64,000 bases of DNA from Bradyrhizobium sp. CB1650 (GTDB lineage Bacteria; Pseudomonadota; Alphaproteobacteria; Rhizobiales; Xanthobacteraceae), in the NCBI RefSeq assembly GCF_029761915.1, contig NZ_CP121695.1, positions 5,237,501-5,301,500 of the forward strand, given 5' to 3'. Positions within the stretch are counted from its first letter, which is position 1. Every line of letters starts with the position of its first letter. Shown here piece by piece: positions 8,251-17,240 of the stretch. A program made the translations under genes and the position numbers. Below the pieces are notes generated by a model. That model did not search any database, had not been told where the DNA came from, and worked only from the letters and a program-made list of their open reading frames with translations.

Positions 8251-9417
8251 TCACCATCTGTATTCGAACCCGACCGTGCCCTGGTGCGACCTCAGCTCGT
8301 TGCGGAACTTGCCATCGTAGTTGATGTAGAGCCGCGCGACGTTGGTGAGGCTCAGCGAGGCCGCAGCGCCAGCATCCATGCCGTACCGGCTCTCGCCGAT
8401 TCCGGGCACGATGATGCTCTCCGTCCCCAGGCTGACCTGGACCGATCCGAGGTTCTGATAGAAGTTGTCGACGAACTTGCCGTAGGCCGACACGTCCAGG
8501 ATCTTCCGGTCGAAGGTGAAATAACGTCCGATCTCCGCCCCCATCATGACACGCGCCCGCGAGATTGCCGTCGAGCCGACGTTGAGCGGGTCCAGTCTAC
8601 TGGACTCCTGGAACGAAGCGCTGGTGGCGCGGACATATTCGAGCGCGCCCTTGGGCACGATCCGCATCTGATCCTTGGTCCAGTAGTAGCTTATCTCGGT
8701 CAGAGCGCCGTCGACCGCGGCGCGATAGCCCGCCGTCGCGAGGCCAAGCCCGGTGTCCCTGCTGGAATGGACCTTGCCAAAGCCGTGCACCATCGCAAAG
8801 GCCCAGGTCCAAGGCCCCTTGTCGACCGAGCCGTTGAAGCCGAGCTGGGTCAGGTCGAGCGTTGCCGACTGGAGCGCGAGCGGCACGTCGATGTCGGTGT
8901 GGCTCTGATCGACGGAGAAGCCGAGATTGACGCCCGGCGCAAGCCGCGCACCGAAACCAGCAACGCCGCCGAAAGTCCTGCGCTTGTCGCCGACGAAATC
9001 GCCCTGCGCGTCGGTCCGGATCGAGATGCCGTAGCCTTCGATCCACGTGCGATAGCGCGGATCCTCCGTGCTTTCCGACGCGCCGCCCCCGCCGGGATTG
9101 GTGCGGAGTGCGCGGTTGAAGCCGCCCGAAGCCTGGTTGCCGAGCCGTTCCAGGAACCCCGATCCGAGATCGAGCGTGGTGTTGCCGGCCGACCGGTCGT
9201 AGTTCGTTGCAGTCGGCACCGGGATCGGGGTCGGTGACGGCGTCGGTATTGGCGTTGGCGTTGGCGTCGGGGTGGGCGTCGGAGTTTGCGCGTGGGCCGA
9301 TGTAGCCGTCATCATCACGATGAATGCAAAGGCCACCGCAATCGCAGCCGCAATCCGGCGGACGCGGCCCAGCCCGATCGTCTGCCGTGTCCCGGAGAGC
9401 TGCAATGTGCAGCACAT
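8251..9417 (-). CDS. Autotransporter beta-domain-type outer-membrane protein with Pro-Thr linker
   Basis: A 388-residue exported protein. From ATG 9417 it has a basic start, a hydrophobic stretch IAAAIAVAFAFIVMMTATSAHA ending at a likely AHA|QT signal cleavage site, a linker of alternating Pro and Thr, then about 270 residues of amphipathic beta strands ending in FEYRW, the aromatic C-terminal signature of outer-membrane barrels. The barrel resembles the autotransporter beta-domain, but no large passenger is present. The frame extends upstream to 9567; that extension has no signal-peptide logic and I reject it. The gene converges on the LysR gene with a 19-bp gap. Confidence 0.78.
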   Translation of the reverse strand: MCCTLQLSGTRQTIGLGRVRRIAAAIAVAFAFIVMMTATSAHAQTPTPTPTPTPTPIPTPSPTPIPVPTATNYDRSAGNTTLDLGSGFLERLGNQASGGFNRALRTNPGGGGASESTEDPRYRTWIEGYGISIRTDAQGDFVGDKRRTFGGVAGFGARLAPGVNLGFSVDQSHTDIDVPLALQSATLDLTQLGFNGSVDKGPWTWAFAMVHGFGKVHSSRDTGLGLATAGYRAAVDGALTEISYYWTKDQMRIVPKGALEYVRATSASFQESSRLDPLNVGSTAISRARVMMGAEIGRYFTFDRKILDVSAYGKFVDNFYQNLGSVQVSLGTESIIVPGIGESRYGMDAGAAASLSLTNVARLYINYDGKFRNELRSHQGTVGFEYRW

Positions 9418-9605
9418 GACGACAAATCCCGAAAGCAAATGGCAGCGCGCAAAAATGCAACACACGCCGCAGCGTATGCGGCGATTTGTGCTGAACTGCC
9501 ACGGAGGGTCAATCGGTCGTGGGGCTCGATCAGGGGTGATTGCTTCCGATTGTGGTTCCGCTGCCACAGGTCGGAAATAGCGGACGCAGAGATCCGGACC
9601 GGACT

Positions 9606-9642
9606 TGAAATTCGCGCACTGCTTGCTAACGCGCGAATTTCA
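9606..9642. promoter_or_regulatory. Perfect 12-bp inverted repeat in csp upstream region
   Basis: TGAAATTCGCGC, 13-base loop, then its exact reverse complement. It lies in the 382-bp gap between two divergent genes (outer-membrane protein at 9417, cold-shock protein at 9800). It could be an operator or, if transcribed, a stable hairpin in the csp leader or in a small RNA. Confidence 0.5.
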
Positions 9643-9740
9643 TGTTGCAATATCCGGCACAATCGGATTTGGCCGCTCGGCTGTGCGTTTCGCGACGTTG
9701 AGACTCAAGACTCGAACAGACTTCCGGAAGCCCGTTTGTG

Positions 9741-9777
9741 GCGTGGCACGCGCAAAAGCGTGGCCGCGTCTTTTTTA
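9741..9777 (+). terminator. Intrinsic-terminator-like hairpin in csp leader
   Basis: An 11-pair stem with one bulged G (9741-9751 with 9758-9769, loop GCAAAA) followed by CTTTTTT. It points towards and ends about 23 bases before the csp start, upstream of the csp Shine-Dalgarno GAGGAGGAG. A terminator in this place implies either an upstream short transcript that ends here or a regulated leader for csp. Confidence 0.5.
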
Positions 9778-9799
9778 TGTCTAGAGGAGGAGACTGGCG

Positions 9800-10003
9800 A
9801 TGCAAAAGGGCACCGTCAAATGGTTCAACCCGACCAAGGGCTATGGCTTCATTCGACCGAACGGCGGCGATAAGGACGTCTTCGTCCACATCTCCGCCGT
9901 CGAGCGCGCGGGCCTCACAACCCTCAATGAAAACCAGGTGGTTGAATACGACCTCGTGGAGAACCGCGGCAAGACATCCGCGGAAAACCTCAAGGTCTCC
10001 TGA
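9800..10003 (+). CDS. Cold-shock domain protein (CspA family)
   Basis: A 67-residue single-domain nucleic-acid chaperone. Both RNA-binding motifs are present: KGYGFI (RNP1) and DVFVHI (RNP2), after the family opening GTVKWFNPTKG. The protein binds single-stranded RNA and DNA and melts secondary structure, often at low temperature or in stationary phase. A strong ribosome binding site (GAGGAGGAG) lies upstream. The leader is long and holds a perfect inverted repeat and a terminator-like hairpin, as is common for cold-shock mRNAs that are controlled after initiation. Confidence 0.96.
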   Translation: MQKGTVKWFNPTKGYGFIRPNGGDKDVFVHISAVERAGLTTLNENQVVEYDLVENRGKTSAENLKVS

Positions 10004-10037
10004 TTTCTCGCGACTTTCGCGGGAGATCACGACGTTG

Positions 10038-10064
10038 CCCCCGGCTCTGCCGGGGGATCTTGTT
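10038..10064 (+). terminator. Intrinsic terminator after csp
   Basis: Stem CCCCCGGC / GCCGGGGG with loop TCT (10038-10056), followed by ATCTTGTTT. It separates csp from the convergent purN gene, whose stop lies 7 bp further on. Confidence 0.75.
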
Positions 10065-10070
10065 TGTGAC

Positions 10071-10724
10071 TCAGGTCACCACCGGTGAAACCAGGAAATT
10101 CTCCGACGGTCCGCTTCCCGCAGTCTTGCAGACGTCGCCCTCGATCCGGACCTTGCCGGCTGCAAGCAGGCGCAGCGCTTCGGGATAGATGCGGTGCTCG
10201 ACCTCGAGGATGCGCTCGGAGAGCGTATCCGCCGTATCGTTGTCGCTGACGGGGACCGCGCCCTGCATCACGATCGGCCCGGCGTCAGTTGCGGGGATGA
10301 CGAAGTGCACTGTCGCGCCGGACAGTTTCACCCCGGCACGCAAGGCCTGACCGTGCGGGTCGAGGCCGGGGAAGGACGGTAACAAGGACGGATGAATGTT
10401 GAGCATCCGCCCGTACCAGCTCTGGGTGAACTCGGCCGTGAACAGGCGCATGAAGCCGCCGAGACAAATCAGCTCAATGCCATGCTGGTCGAGCGCGGCT
10501 TGCAGCACCCCCTCAAAGCCGGCGCGATCCTTGCCGAAGGGCTTGCTCTCGATCACCAGCGTCGGCACGCCATTCGCCTTCGCCCGCTCCAGCCCCAGCG
10601 CATCGGCCTTGTTCGAGATGACGAGCGAAATCTCCGCCGGAAAATCCGGTGCGGCCGCGGCCTTGATCAGCGCGGCCATGTTCGAGCCTCGGCCGGAAAT
10701 CAGGATGGCAACACGGCGCTTCAT
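10071..10724 (-). CDS. purN: Phosphoribosylglycinamide formyltransferase (GART)
   Basis: A 217-residue folate-dependent transferase for step 3 of purine synthesis: 10-formyl-THF + GAR to FGAR. It begins with the nucleotide-binding RVAILISGRGSNMAALI and contains LCLGGFMRLF, the catalytic NIHPSLLPSFPG (Asn and His) and the catalytic Asp in TDAGPIVMQ. Four bases separate it from purM, so the two form one purMN operon, the common alphaproteobacterial arrangement. It ends tail-to-tail with csp. Confidence 0.97.
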   Translation of the reverse strand: MKRRVAILISGRGSNMAALIKAAAAPDFPAEISLVISNKADALGLERAKANGVPTLVIESKPFGKDRAGFEGVLQAALDQHGIELICLGGFMRLFTAEFTQSWYGRMLNIHPSLLPSFPGLDPHGQALRAGVKLSGATVHFVIPATDAGPIVMQGAVPVSDNDTADTLSERILEVEHRIYPEALRLLAAGKVRIEGDVCKTAGSGPSENFLVSPVVT

Positions 10725-10728
10725 CGGT

Positions 10729-11802
10729 TCACAGCGCGAGGTCGAGGTGGCCGTTATAGACGACGCGATGCTCGCCTTCGGCCGGGATCACGGTACCTAA
10801 CTGCGCCACCGTCTCGCCGGCATCGGTGAAAACCTGCACCACCTTGTCGACCGCATCCGGCTCGACGATCGCGATCATACCGATGCCGCAGTTGAAGGTG
10901 CGCAGCATTTCCAGCTCGGCGATGCCGGCTTGCGCGGCCAGCCATTTGAACACCGGCAGCACGGGCAGGCGCTCCAGATCGATGCCGACACCAAGATGCT
11001 CGGGCAGGACGCGGGGAATGTTGTCGGTGAAACCACCGCCGGTGATGTGGGCAAGCCCCTTCACCGCACCGGTCTCGCGGATCGCGCGCAGACAGGATTT
11101 GACGTAGAGCCGCGTCGGCGTCAGCAGCGCACCGCCGAGCGTCATGACCGGCGAAAACGGCGCCTTCGCCTCGAAGCCAAGACCGGACCGCTCGACGATC
11201 TTGCGCACCAGCGAGAAGCCGTTGGAATGCACGCCAGAGGAAGCAAGCCCGATCACGGCATCGCCGGCAGCAATGTCCTTGCGCGGCAGCAGCGTGCCGC
11301 GCTCGGCGGCGCCGACGGCAAAGCCGCCGAGATCGTAGTCGCCGTCCTTGTAGAGGCCCGGCATCTCGGCGGTCTCACCGCCGATCAGGGCGCAGCCGGA
11401 TTCCCGGCAGCCTTCGGCAATGCCGGCAACGATCGCGGCCGTAGCCTCCGGATCGAGCTTGCCGCAGGCAAAATAGTCGAGGAAAAACAGCGGCTCGGCG
11501 CCCTGCACCACGAGATCGTTGACGCTCATGGCGACGAGGTCGATGCCGATCCCGCCATGCAGGCCGGTCTCGATCGCGATCTTGACCTTGGTTCCGACGC
11601 CGTCGGTGGCGGCGACCAGGACGGGATCCTTGAAACCGGCCGCCTTGAGGTCGAATAGGCCGCCAAAACCGCCGATTTCGGCGTCGGCGCCGGGACGCGC
11701 GGTGGCACGCACCATCGGTTTGATCAGGTCGACCAGGCGGTTGCCCGCATCGATGTCGACGCCTGAATCGGCGTAAGTGAGGCCGTTTTTGCGGTCGGTC
11801 AT
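10729..11802 (-). CDS. purM: Phosphoribosylformylglycinamidine cyclo-ligase (AIR synthetase)
   Basis: A 357-residue enzyme for step 5 of purine synthesis, FGAM + ATP to AIR. Typical blocks are [14 protein letters not shown] at the start, [37 protein letters not shown] and [19 protein letters not shown] start it at the ATG 11802 (MTDRKNGL), preceded by GGAAATCGGGA, because the 18 upstream codons in frame are not part of the family. It heads the leftward purMN unit and is divergent from the phosphatidyltransferase gene. Confidence 0.96.
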   Translation of the reverse strand: MTDRKNGLTYADSGVDIDAGNRLVDLIKPMVRATARPGADAEIGGFGGLFDLKAAGFKDPVLVAATDGVGTKVKIAIETGLHGGIGIDLVAMSVNDLVVQGAEPLFFLDYFACGKLDPEATAAIVAGIAEGCRESGCALIGGETAEMPGLYKDGDYDLGGFAVGAAERGTLLPRKDIAAGDAVIGLASSGVHSNGFSLVRKIVERSGLGFEAKAPFSPVMTLGGALLTPTRLYVKSCLRAIRETGAVKGLAHITGGGFTDNIPRVLPEHLGVGIDLERLPVLPVFKWLAAQAGIAELEMLRTFNCGIGMIAIVEPDAVDKVVQVFTDAGETVAQLGTVIPAEGEHRVVYNGHLDLAL

Positions 11803-11955
11803 TCCCGATTTCCAGTGGGTTTGCGGCTGGTTACGTCGAATTCCGGGGACACGCAATGGCTCGCATGGCGCCCCGCGCTATACTATGTAGATATCAACCG
11901 GTTCAGCCTCCAAAGGGCCGGATTTGAGGTCAGACAGGGTGCCGGGAAGCGCCGC

Positions 11956-12498
11956 GTGAGTATTCCGAACATCATTACCCTGGGCCGCATCATGCTGGTC
12001 CCGATCATCGTCTGGGCCATCGTATCGAGCCAAATGGAGGTGGCGTTCGCGGTGTTCCTGATCGCGGGCATCAGCGACGCCGTCGACGGCTTCCTGGCCA
12101 AGCGCTTCAACATGACGAGCGAGCTCGGCGCCCTGCTCGACCCGCTCGCCGACAAGGCGCTGCTGGTCTCGATCTATCTGGCGCTCGGCATCTGGGGCGA
12201 CATTCCGCGCTGGATCGTGATCCTGGTGGTGTCACGCGACATCATGATCGTGACGGCCGTGATCGTGTCCTGGCTGTTCGACAAGCCGGTCGAGATGAAG
12301 CCGTCGATGGTATCCAAGCTCAACACCGCGGCCCAGGTGGCCTACGCGGCGCTGGTGCTGGCCGCCCTCGCCTTCGGCTTCAAGCCGGCGCCATATGATA
12401 TTATCCTGATGGGCTTCGTGACGGTCTTCACGCTGTCCTCGGTGTCGCTGTATCTCATCGAATGGCTACGGCACATGAGCACCATCGAGGCCAAGTGA
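11956..12498 (+). CDS. CDP-alcohol phosphatidyltransferase (PgsA-like)
   Basis: A 180-residue membrane enzyme with the CDP-alcohol phosphatidyltransferase motif, seen as SDAVDGFLAKRF...ELGALLDPLADK (D-x2-D-G-x2-A-...-G-x3-D-x3-D), around residues 40-65. About five membrane segments follow. PgsA transfers a phosphatidyl group from CDP-diacylglycerol to glycerol-3-phosphate; position and size fit that, but other CDP-alcohol enzymes cannot be excluded. The start GTG 11956 begins at the family's usual SIPNIITLGRI; the frame is open 47 codons further up to 11815 but that part is not family-like. The 3' end has given rise to a small tandem repeat. Confidence 0.88.
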   Translation: MSIPNIITLGRIMLVPIIVWAIVSSQMEVAFAVFLIAGISDAVDGFLAKRFNMTSELGALLDPLADKALLVSIYLALGIWGDIPRWIVILVVSRDIMIVTAVIVSWLFDKPVEMKPSMVSKLNTAAQVAYAALVLAALAFGFKPAPYDIILMGFVTVFTLSSVSLYLIEWLRHMSTIEAK

Positions 12499-12499
12499 G

Positions 12500-12538
12500 C
12501 CGAGTGAGTGAGCCGAGTGAGCGAGCCAAGTGAGTGAG
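12500..12538 (+). repeat. Three tandem 13-bp units after the phosphatidyltransferase stop
   Basis: Units at 12500-12512, 12513-12525 and 12526-12538 follow the pattern CCRAGTGAGYGAG. The gene's own end (CCAAGTGAG at 12491-12499, with the stop codon) is a partial copy, so the array probably arose by slippage or duplication of the gene end. Confidence 0.8.
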
Positions 12539-12658
12539 CGCGGACAGGCCCCGCAAGAGGCTAAATCGAGCTCAACAAGTCGGGCTGCAACGGGTCGCGC
12601 TCGATACGTCATATCTCTTCAAGTGAGGCCGGCGCGTCCGGCATGGAGCAAAGTCAGC

Positions 12659-13336
12659 GTGGCAAGCCGCGTGCATCCCCGACAATTGGCGTTTTCGCTT
12701 CCGCATGCGGAGAGCCTGAGCCGGGACAATTTTCTCGAAGGGCCCGCGAACGCAGCCGGCCTCGCTTTGATCGATGGCTGGCCGGAATGGCCGAACCGGA
12801 TCATGTGGCTGGCCGGCCCGGAAGGGTCGGGAAAAAGTCATCTCGCCGCGATTTGGGCCGAAGAGGCCGGCGCCCGCTCGACCACGGCCAATGCAATGAC
12901 CGCGACCAGCGTGCCGGGGGCGCTGGCGACCGGCGCGCTTGTGGTCGAGGACCTCAGGGCCAAGGACTTCGACGAGCGCGCGCTCTTCCATCTCATGAAC
13001 CTCGCCCGCGAGGACGGCGCCTATATCCTTTTCACCGGACGCGAACTTCCGGCCGCGCTCGACATCGATCTACACGACCTGCGCTCGCGCATGCGCGCGT
13101 TGCCTGCGATCTCGCTCCTGCCGCCCGACGACCAGTTGTTCCGTGGCCTGATCGTGAAGTTCTGTGCCGACCGCCAGCTCACGATCGACGAAAGCGTGGT
13201 CAGCTACCTCGCCACCCGCCTGGAGCGGTCCTCGGCCGCCGCGCGGCGGGCGGTGGAGCTCCTGGACAGCGAGGCCCTGCGGCTCGGCCGGCCGGTGACC
13301 CGGGCGCTGGCAGCCGACCTCCTCCGCGACGCCTGA
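12659..13336 (+). CDS. Hda-like DnaA-related AAA+ protein
   Basis: A 225-residue protein with the DnaA-type AAA+ fold but no DNA-binding domain IV, as in Hda/HdaA, which promotes ATP hydrolysis on DnaA after replication starts. Landmarks are the clamp-binding-type opening RQLAFSLPH, the DnaA-like SRDNFLEG, Walker A GPEGSGKSHL, Walker B ALVVEDL, and the sensor-2 region SSAAARRAVELLD. QLAFSL resembles a beta-clamp-binding pentapeptide (QL-x-L/F type). I chose GTG 12659 because that puts the clamp motif near the N-terminus and gives the usual length; the frame is open to 12530. It is followed by ppk, with a PHO-box-like site between. Confidence 0.82.
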   Translation: MASRVHPRQLAFSLPHAESLSRDNFLEGPANAAGLALIDGWPEWPNRIMWLAGPEGSGKSHLAAIWAEEAGARSTTANAMTATSVPGALATGALVVEDLRAKDFDERALFHLMNLAREDGAYILFTGRELPAALDIDLHDLRSRMRALPAISLLPPDDQLFRGLIVKFCADRQLTIDESVVSYLATRLERSSAAARRAVELLDSEALRLGRPVTRALAADLLRDA

Positions 13337-13385
13337 CCAAGACCCGCCTTCAGGTCGCTTGACGCGACGGGACAGCGGAACATCA

Positions 13386-13403
13386 ATGTCATCGAAACGT
13401 CAT
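13386..13403 (+). promoter_or_regulatory. Candidate PHO box upstream of ppk
   Basis: Two direct heptamers, ATGTCAT and ACGTCAT, separated by CGAA. The PhoB consensus is CTGTCAT-N4-CTGTCAT; the copies match at 6/7 and 5/7 with exact 11-base periodicity. It lies 59 bp before the ppk start, a normal place for phosphate-starvation control of polyphosphate metabolism. Confidence 0.5.
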
Positions 13404-13461
13404 CGGACTAACACATGCTCTGGCCGGTTTTGCGCGTAGTCGCAAAGTATGGCGAGACAAG

Positions 13462-15666
13462 ATGGACCGACTTCTGATGGACTCCGCGCAAGCCGTTGAA
13501 ATAAAAGAAAAAATTCAGGAAACCGAAGGTCAGCCGGCGATCGCCACGAGTCCCGAGCGGTTCATCAACCGCGAACTCTCCTGGCTGCATTTCAACCGCC
13601 GCGTCCTCGAGGAATCGGTCAACGCCAGCCATCCGGTGCTGGAACGGGTGCGATTCCTGTCGATTTCGGCGAATAATCTCGACGAATTCTTTATGGTCCG
13701 CGTCGCTGGTATCAAGGCCCAGGTCCGCGAGGGCATTCCCGAGCGCAGTCCCGATGGCCTGACGCCGTCCGAGCAGCTCGCGCTGATCAACCGCACCGTC
13801 TCCCGGCTTGCCAGCGACCAGCAGGCAATCTGGCGCGACCTGCGCAGCACGCTCGCCGATGTCGGCATCGCGCTGGTCGACGGCAAGGATGTCACTAAGG
13901 CAGAGCGGGCCTGGGTCGAGGACTACTTCCTCAACAACGTATTCCCGTTGCTGACCCCGCTGGCGATCGACCCGGCGCACCCCTTCCCGTTCATTCCGAG
14001 CCTCGGCTTCACCATCGCGCTGCAACTCACCCGCGCCGCCGACGGCAAGCAGATGAACGCGCTGATCCGCATGCCCGGCAAGATCGACCGCTTCATCCGC
14101 ATGCCAAGCGACGGCAAGGTCCGGCTGATCTCGCTGGAGCAGGCGACCGCCCTGTTTATCAATCGCCTGTTCCCTGGTTACAACCTCCATGGTCAGGGCG
14201 CCTTCCGCATCATCCGCGATTCCGAAATGGAGATCGAGGAAGAGGCCGAAGACCTCGTCCGCGTGTTCGAGACCGCGCTGAAGCGCCGCCGCCGCGGATC
14301 GGTGATCCGGCTCGAGATCGACGCCAAGACCCCGGAGGAGCTGCGCAGCTTCGTGCAGCATGCGTTGTCGGCCGCCGACGATGAAGTGTTCCTCGTGGAT
14401 GGCGTGCTCGCCATGAACGAGCTCTCGCAGCTCACCCGCCTCGACCGGCCCGACCTCGAATTCACCCCTTACGTGCCGCGCCATCCCGAGCGCGTGCGCG
14501 AGCATGGCGGCGACATCTTTGCCGCGATCCGGCAGAAGGACCTCATCGTCCACCATCCTTACGAGTCCTTCGACGTGGTGGTGCAGTTCCTGCAGCAGGC
14601 CGCACGCGATCCCGACGTCGTCGCGATCAAGCAGACGCTCTATCGCACCTCCAACAACTCGCCGATCGTGCGCGCGCTGGCGGAGGCCGCCGAGGCCGGC
14701 AAGTCCGTCACCGCGCTGATCGAGCTGAAGGCGCGCTTCGACGAGGAAGCCAACATCCGCTGGGCGCGCGACCTCGAGCGCGCCGGCGTGCAGGTCGTCT
14801 ACGGCTTCCTCGAACTGAAGACACACGCCAAGCTGTCGATGGTGGTGCGCCGCGAGGGCGGCAGCCTCACCACCTATGTGCACACCGGCACCGGCAACTA
14901 CCATCCGGTCACTGCGCGCATCTACACCGACCTCTCTTATTTCACCTCGGATCCGACCATCGGCCGCGACGCCGCGCGCGTGTTCAACTTCATCACCGGC
15001 TACGCCGCGCCGAGCGATCTGGAAAAGATGGCGGTGTCGCCGCTGACGCTGCGCGGACGCATCATCGAGCACATCCAGGCCGAGACCGCGCATGCGCGGC
15101 ACGGCCGGCACGGCGCGGTCTGGATGAAGATGAATGCGCTGGTCGATCCCGACATCATCGACGCGCTCTACGAGGCCTCGCAGGCCGGCGTCCAGGTCGA
15201 GCTCGTGGTGCGCGGCATCTGCTGCCTGCGCCCCGGCATCCCCGGCCTGTCGGAGAACATCCGCGTCAAATCCATCATCGGACGCTTCCTGGAACACGGC
15301 CGAATCTACTGCTTCGGCATGGGCCAGGGCCTGCCGAGCACCAAGGCGGCTGTGTATATCTCGTCGGCCGACATGATGCCGCGCAACCTCGACCGCCGCG
15401 TCGAGGTGCTGTGCCCGTTGCAAAATCCGACGGTGCATCAGCAGGTTCTCGAACAGATCATGGTCGCGAATCTGAAGGACAATGAGCAGAGCTGGCAATT
15501 GTTGCCGGACGGGTCCTCAACGCGTATGAAGGCCGCGAAGGGCGAGGAGCCTTTCAACGTGCACAACTACTTCATGACAAATCCGAGTCTGTCTGGCCGT
15601 GGAAAGTCGCTCAAGGAATCCTCGCCGCGCCGTCTCACGCGCCGGAACGAACGCCATCAATCCTGA
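13462..15666 (+). CDS. ppk: Polyphosphate kinase 1
   Basis: A 734-residue PPK1, which reversibly makes inorganic polyphosphate from ATP. The N-terminal domain is clear from [19 protein letters not shown] and [15 protein letters not shown]. The C-terminal phospholipase-D-like part holds [15 protein letters not shown], the autophosphorylated His in HTGTGNYHP (around residue 475) and a second block [16 protein letters not shown] second ATG lies five codons in (MDSAQAVE). It runs into ppx after 15 bp, so synthesis and degradation enzymes share a transcript. The upstream PHO-box-like site suggests PhoB control. A 696-residue open frame on the opposite strand is a high-GC shadow. Confidence 0.97.
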   Translation: MDRLLMDSAQAVEIKEKIQETEGQPAIATSPERFINRELSWLHFNRRVLEESVNASHPVLERVRFLSISANNLDEFFMVRVAGIKAQVREGIPERSPDGLTPSEQLALINRTVSRLASDQQAIWRDLRSTLADVGIALVDGKDVTKAERAWVEDYFLNNVFPLLTPLAIDPAHPFPFIPSLGFTIALQLTRAADGKQMNALIRMPGKIDRFIRMPSDGKVRLISLEQATALFINRLFPGYNLHGQGAFRIIRDSEMEIEEEAEDLVRVFETALKRRRRGSVIRLEIDAKTPEELRSFVQHALSAADDEVFLVDGVLAMNELSQLTRLDRPDLEFTPYVPRHPERVREHGGDIFAAIRQKDLIVHHPYESFDVVVQFLQQAARDPDVVAIKQTLYRTSNNSPIVRALAEAAEAGKSVTALIELKARFDEEANIRWARDLERAGVQVVYGFLELKTHAKLSMVVRREGGSLTTYVHTGTGNYHPVTARIYTDLSYFTSDPTIGRDAARVFNFITGYAAPSDLEKMAVSPLTLRGRIIEHIQAETAHARHGRHGAVWMKMNALVDPDIIDALYEASQAGVQVELVVRGICCLRPGIPGLSENIRVKSIIGRFLEHGRIYCFGMGQGLPSTKAAVYISSADMMPRNLDRRVEVLCPLQNPTVHQQVLEQIMVANLKDNEQSWQLLPDGSSTRMKAAKGEEPFNVHNYFMTNPSLSGRGKSLKESSPRRLTRRNERHQS

Positions 15667-15681
15667 TCGGAGATTGTCGTC

Positions 15682-17184
15682 GTGACGCGGCCGCGCAAGC
15701 GCAGCGCGAGCGTCGCCGTCATCGACATCGGTTCCAACTCGGTCCGTCTCGTCGTCTACGAGGGGCTGACGCGCAGCCTCATTCCGATCTTCAACGAGAA
15801 GACACTGTGCGGCCTCGGGCGCGAGGTGCAGAGCACGGGTCTGCTCGCGCCCGATGCCGTCGACAAGGCGCTGACCTCGCTCAAGCGATTTCGGGCGCTG
15901 TGCCGGGTGATGCAGGTCGGTCGGGTGTTTGCGATCGCCACCGCCGCTTGTCGCGACGCTTCCAACGGTCCCGACTTCATCGCGAGAGCCGAGCGCATCT
16001 GCGCTGTGAAGATCGAGATCCTGTCGGGCCAGCGCGAAGCGCGGCTGTCGGCGCTCGGCGTGATCTCGGGCATCCATCATCCCGACGGCATCGTCGGCGA
16101 TCTCGGGGGCGGCTCGCTCGAATTGATCGACGTGCGCCGCAACAGCGTGCGCAGCGGCGTGACACTGCCGCTCGGCGGCCTCGCGCTGCAGGACCTCGCC
16201 CACAAATCGCTCAAGCGCGCCGATCGCATCGTGCGCGAGGAGATCGACGAGCTGCCGCAACTCACGGCCGGCCGCGGCCGTACGTTCTACGCGGTCGGCG
16301 GCACCTGGCGTGCCCTCGCACGCATCCACATCATCCAAAGCGGCTATCCGCTCCAGGTGATGCACGGCTATTCCATTCCCGCGGCCGAAGCTCTCGACTT
16401 CGCACGCCGGCTGCGGCGCCTTGCGGCCGCTGACATGCTTGCCGACATCGAGGTCGTCGCGGATGCGCGGCGTCCGCTCCTCACCTACGCGGCGCTGGTG
16501 CTGGAGCACATCATCCGCGTCGCGAAGCCAAAGACCATCGTGTTCTCGACCTTCGGCGTGCGCGAAGGCCTGCTGCACGAGAAGTTGACGGAGGCCGAGC
16601 GTAGCAAGGACGGCCTGATCTGCGCGGCTGAAGAACTCAACGAACTTCTGTCGCGCTCGGCCCGCCATGCCCGCGAGCTGATCGCGTGGAGCGACCGCCT
16701 GGCGCGCGTGGTGAAACTGCGCGAGACCGAGGAGGACCGCCGCTTGCGCCACACCGCGTGCCTGCTCTCGGACATCGGCTGGCGCGTGCATCCCGACCAT
16801 CGCGGCGAGCAGACGCTGAGCCTCGTCGTCAACGGCAATTTCGGCGCGATCAATCACCGGGAGCGCGCCTTTGTCGGCCTTTCGGTGTTCTACCGCTACG
16901 CAGGCCTCAGTGAGGAAAACCAGCCGCCGCTGACGATGCAGGAGCTGTTGACGCCGGCCCAGCTCGAACGTGCCCGCTTGCTCGGCGCCGCCTTCCGCGT
17001 CGCGCATCTGATCTCTGCGGCGCGGCCCGGCGTGCTGCCGGCCACGCATTTCCGCAACGAGGGACGCAAGCTGATGCTGGTGTTCGAGCACAGGCTCGGC
17101 GATCTCGTCGCCGATCGCGTCGGTGGCCGCTTCCGCCAGCTCGCCCGCCTGATCGGCCGCTCCGGCTCGATCGTCCGGCGCTAG
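15682..17184 (+). CDS. ppx: Exopolyphosphatase (Ppx/GppA family)
   Basis: A 500-residue Ppx/GppA phosphatase with the actin-like ATPase fold. The phosphate-1 loop is VIDIGSNSVRLVVYE (residues about 13-27) and phosphate-2 is IVGDLGGGSLELIDV (around 138). The C-terminal half has the HD-like helical part, RLRHTACLLSDIGW...HPDHRG. It cleaves phosphate from polyphosphate ends and may also hydrolyse pppGpp. Start is GTG 15682, 15 bp after the ppk stop. It ends 1 bp before a 17-bp-arm palindrome that may serve as its terminator. Confidence 0.94.
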   Translation: MTRPRKRSASVAVIDIGSNSVRLVVYEGLTRSLIPIFNEKTLCGLGREVQSTGLLAPDAVDKALTSLKRFRALCRVMQVGRVFAIATAACRDASNGPDFIARAERICAVKIEILSGQREARLSALGVISGIHHPDGIVGDLGGGSLELIDVRRNSVRSGVTLPLGGLALQDLAHKSLKRADRIVREEIDELPQLTAGRGRTFYAVGGTWRALARIHIIQSGYPLQVMHGYSIPAAEALDFARRLRRLAAADMLADIEVVADARRPLLTYAALVLEHIIRVAKPKTIVFSTFGVREGLLHEKLTEAERSKDGLICAAEELNELLSRSARHARELIAWSDRLARVVKLRETEEDRRLRHTACLLSDIGWRVHPDHRGEQTLSLVVNGNFGAINHRERAFVGLSVFYRYAGLSEENQPPLTMQELLTPAQLERARLLGAAFRVAHLISAARPGVLPATHFRNEGRKLMLVFEHRLGDLVADRVGGRFRQLARLIGRSGSIVRR

Positions 17185-17228
17185 AGCATGATCCGGAAAA
17201 GTGTGAAGCGGTTTTCCGGATCATGCTC
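17184..17228. repeat. REP-like palindrome, GAGCATGATC type, copy 1
   Basis: Perfect 17-bp arms (17184-17200 and 17212-17228) around an 11-base loop, placed between the convergent ppx and terC genes. A diverged relative occurs at 18128-18172. The sequence style is that of dispersed extragenic palindromes found in many copies in Bradyrhizobium-type genomes (established knowledge, not checked here). Confidence 0.8.
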
Positions 17229-17240
17229 AAGGAATAAGCC

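Noticed and set aside
10038..10064. csp downstream hairpin as purN operator
   Set aside because: It sits at the ends of two convergent genes, has an eight-pair GC stem and a T-rich run in the csp direction, so a terminator explains it.
11815..11955. Longer start of the phosphatidyltransferase
   Set aside because: The additional 47 codons are not family-like; GTG 11956 begins exactly at the conserved SIPNIITLGRI.
12530..12658. Longer start for the Hda-like gene
   Set aside because: The added 43 residues overlap the tandem-repeat area and lack conservation features; GTG 12659 gives the family length and an N-terminal clamp motif.
13408..15498. 696-codon frame opposite ppk
   Set aside because: It lies fully antisense to a clear ppk gene; His/Asp/Arg-rich composition is that of a GC-rich shadow frame and no family motif appears.
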